Program-made: the position numbers and the translations under genes
Part shown: piece by piece, positions 5,735 through 6,203 of the stretch
How the letters are laid out: the number at the start of each line of letters is the position of its first letter
How positions within the stretch are numbered: the stretch's first letter is position 1
Origin: Desulfobacteraceae bacterium
GTDB taxonomy: Bacteria; Desulfobacterota; Desulfobacteria; Desulfobacterales; Desulfosalsimonadaceae
DNA length: 6,203 nt
Assembly (NCBI GenBank): GCA_021162325.1
Contig: JAGGYV010000367.1
Coordinates: 1 to 6,203, forward strand
Direction of reading: 5' to 3'
The notes under the pieces: generated by a model
What the model saw: the letters and a program-made list of their open reading frames with translations, nothing else
The model's database searches: none
What the model was told of the DNA's origin: nothing

Positions 5735-6203
5735 ATGGATTTCACAAAAGAAGAAAAAATTGAATTGATGATTGGTGGCCTTTTTGCCGGTATCTTTGTC
5801 ATTCTTGGCACGGTCTTATTAGTATGGGGAATTTATCGGTACAGTGATTTATCAAATTTTTTGAATATTTGTAAAAGTACAAAAGGAAATATTATTGAAT
5901 TTGTAGATTTAAATAAAAACAGAGCAAGCGAAAGAGCCTTTGTTCTTCCAAAAATTAAATATGTTGCTCCCAATGAAAAAGAGTATGAATTTTTAGCAGG
6001 TATTTCAATATGGGATGATTATAAAATAGGAACTGAAGTAACAGTGCTGTATAATCCTAATAAATTTTCTGACGCTAAAATTGATACTTTTGCAGACCTT
6101 TATTTCATACCAATCCTTCTGTTAATAATAGGATTCTTTTTTGTATTTATCCCTATTTTTACAATATACAGACATATAATTTTCTTTTCGCCTTTGAAGA
6201 ATC
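5735..6203 (+). CDS. DUF3592-like membrane protein, 3' end outside the window
   Basis: At least 156 codons are open from ATG 5735 to the window edge, and no stop is reached, so the gene is partial here. GGAG at 5723-5726, eight bases upstream, supports this start; the ATG at 5730 is in another frame and stops after 12 codons. A hydrophobic segment (about 11-33) is followed by an exposed domain and a second hydrophobic segment (about 123-148). The middle resembles DUF3592: GNIIEF (51-56), LPKIKYVAPNEKEYEF (71-86) and IGTEVTVLYNPNKFSDAKID (98-117), which match the family's 'G.v.e', 'P.V.Y...g..y.F' and 'G..V.VlYdP.np..A.i' elements. No function is established for the family. The DNA is clearly AT-rich: 17 and 18 G+C in the two 60-base lines 6001-6060 and 6061-6120, against 35 in 601-660 of dnaX. 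This suggests a different origin or weak constraint. The close spacing to the HEAT gene suggests co-transcription. Confidence 0.65.
   Translation, partial: MDFTKEEKIELMIGGLFAGIFVILGTVLLVWGIYRYSDLSNFLNICKSTKGNIIEFVDLNKNRASERAFVLPKIKYVAPNEKEYEFLAGISIWDDYKIGTEVTVLYNPNKFSDAKIDTFADLYFIPILLLIIGFFFVFIPIFTIYRHIIFFSPLKN

Noticed and set aside
5455..5811. Minus-strand open frame of 118 codons across the end of the HEAT gene
   Set aside because: It is antisense to clear HEAT repeats and to the start of the next gene, with no recognisable motif.

Overview
The window looks chromosomal and bacterial. It is mostly a housekeeping replication/recombination/cell-wall cluster, followed by a less conserved region of membrane proteins. 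The gene order dnaX - ybaB - recR - YkgJ-type cysteine cluster gene - murI, behind two tRNA-Ser genes, together with the moderate GC and the protein style, suggests a sulfate-reducer-like member of the Desulfobacterota (former Deltaproteobacteria). That assignment is inferred from gene order and general resemblance, not from a database search.

Layout. Bases 6-249 hold two tandem tRNA-Ser genes (anticodons CGA and GGA), both with encoded CCA. A T8 run follows the second. A good sigma70-type promoter (279-307) then precedes a tight plus-strand cluster: dnaX (387-2186, clamp-loader tau/gamma subunit), ybaB/ebfC (2197-2508, nucleoid-associated protein), recR (2562-3161, RecFOR recombination mediator), a cysteine-cluster protein gene (3151-3567, overlapping recR by 11 bp) and murI (3574-4359, glutamate racemase). 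The gaps are 10, 53, -11 and 6 bases, so one transcript is likely. DnaX loads the sliding clamp, RecR acts at gaps and stalled forks, and YbaB binds DNA. MurI supplies D-glutamate for peptidoglycan and fits only by position.

Bases 4360-4665 are a 306-base gap with no convincing gene. It contains a short antisense open frame that may be a relic, a short direct repeat, a possible sigma54-like site and a 17-base palindrome just before the next start codon. Bases 4666-5703 encode a membrane protein with about five N-terminal transmembrane segments and a C-terminal HEAT-repeat domain. Bases 5735-6203 begin an AT-rich gene, cut by the window end, for a DUF3592-like membrane protein. These last two genes share strand and close spacing and may form a small accessory membrane unit of unknown function.

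The first 4.4 kb is ordinary housekeeping DNA. The points most worth a second look are a possible gamma-making slippage site in dnaX at the end of clamp-loader domain III, the membrane/HEAT protein with its palindrome, and the AT-rich partial gene beside it. I see no CRISPR array, insertion sequence, phage gene or recognisable defence system.
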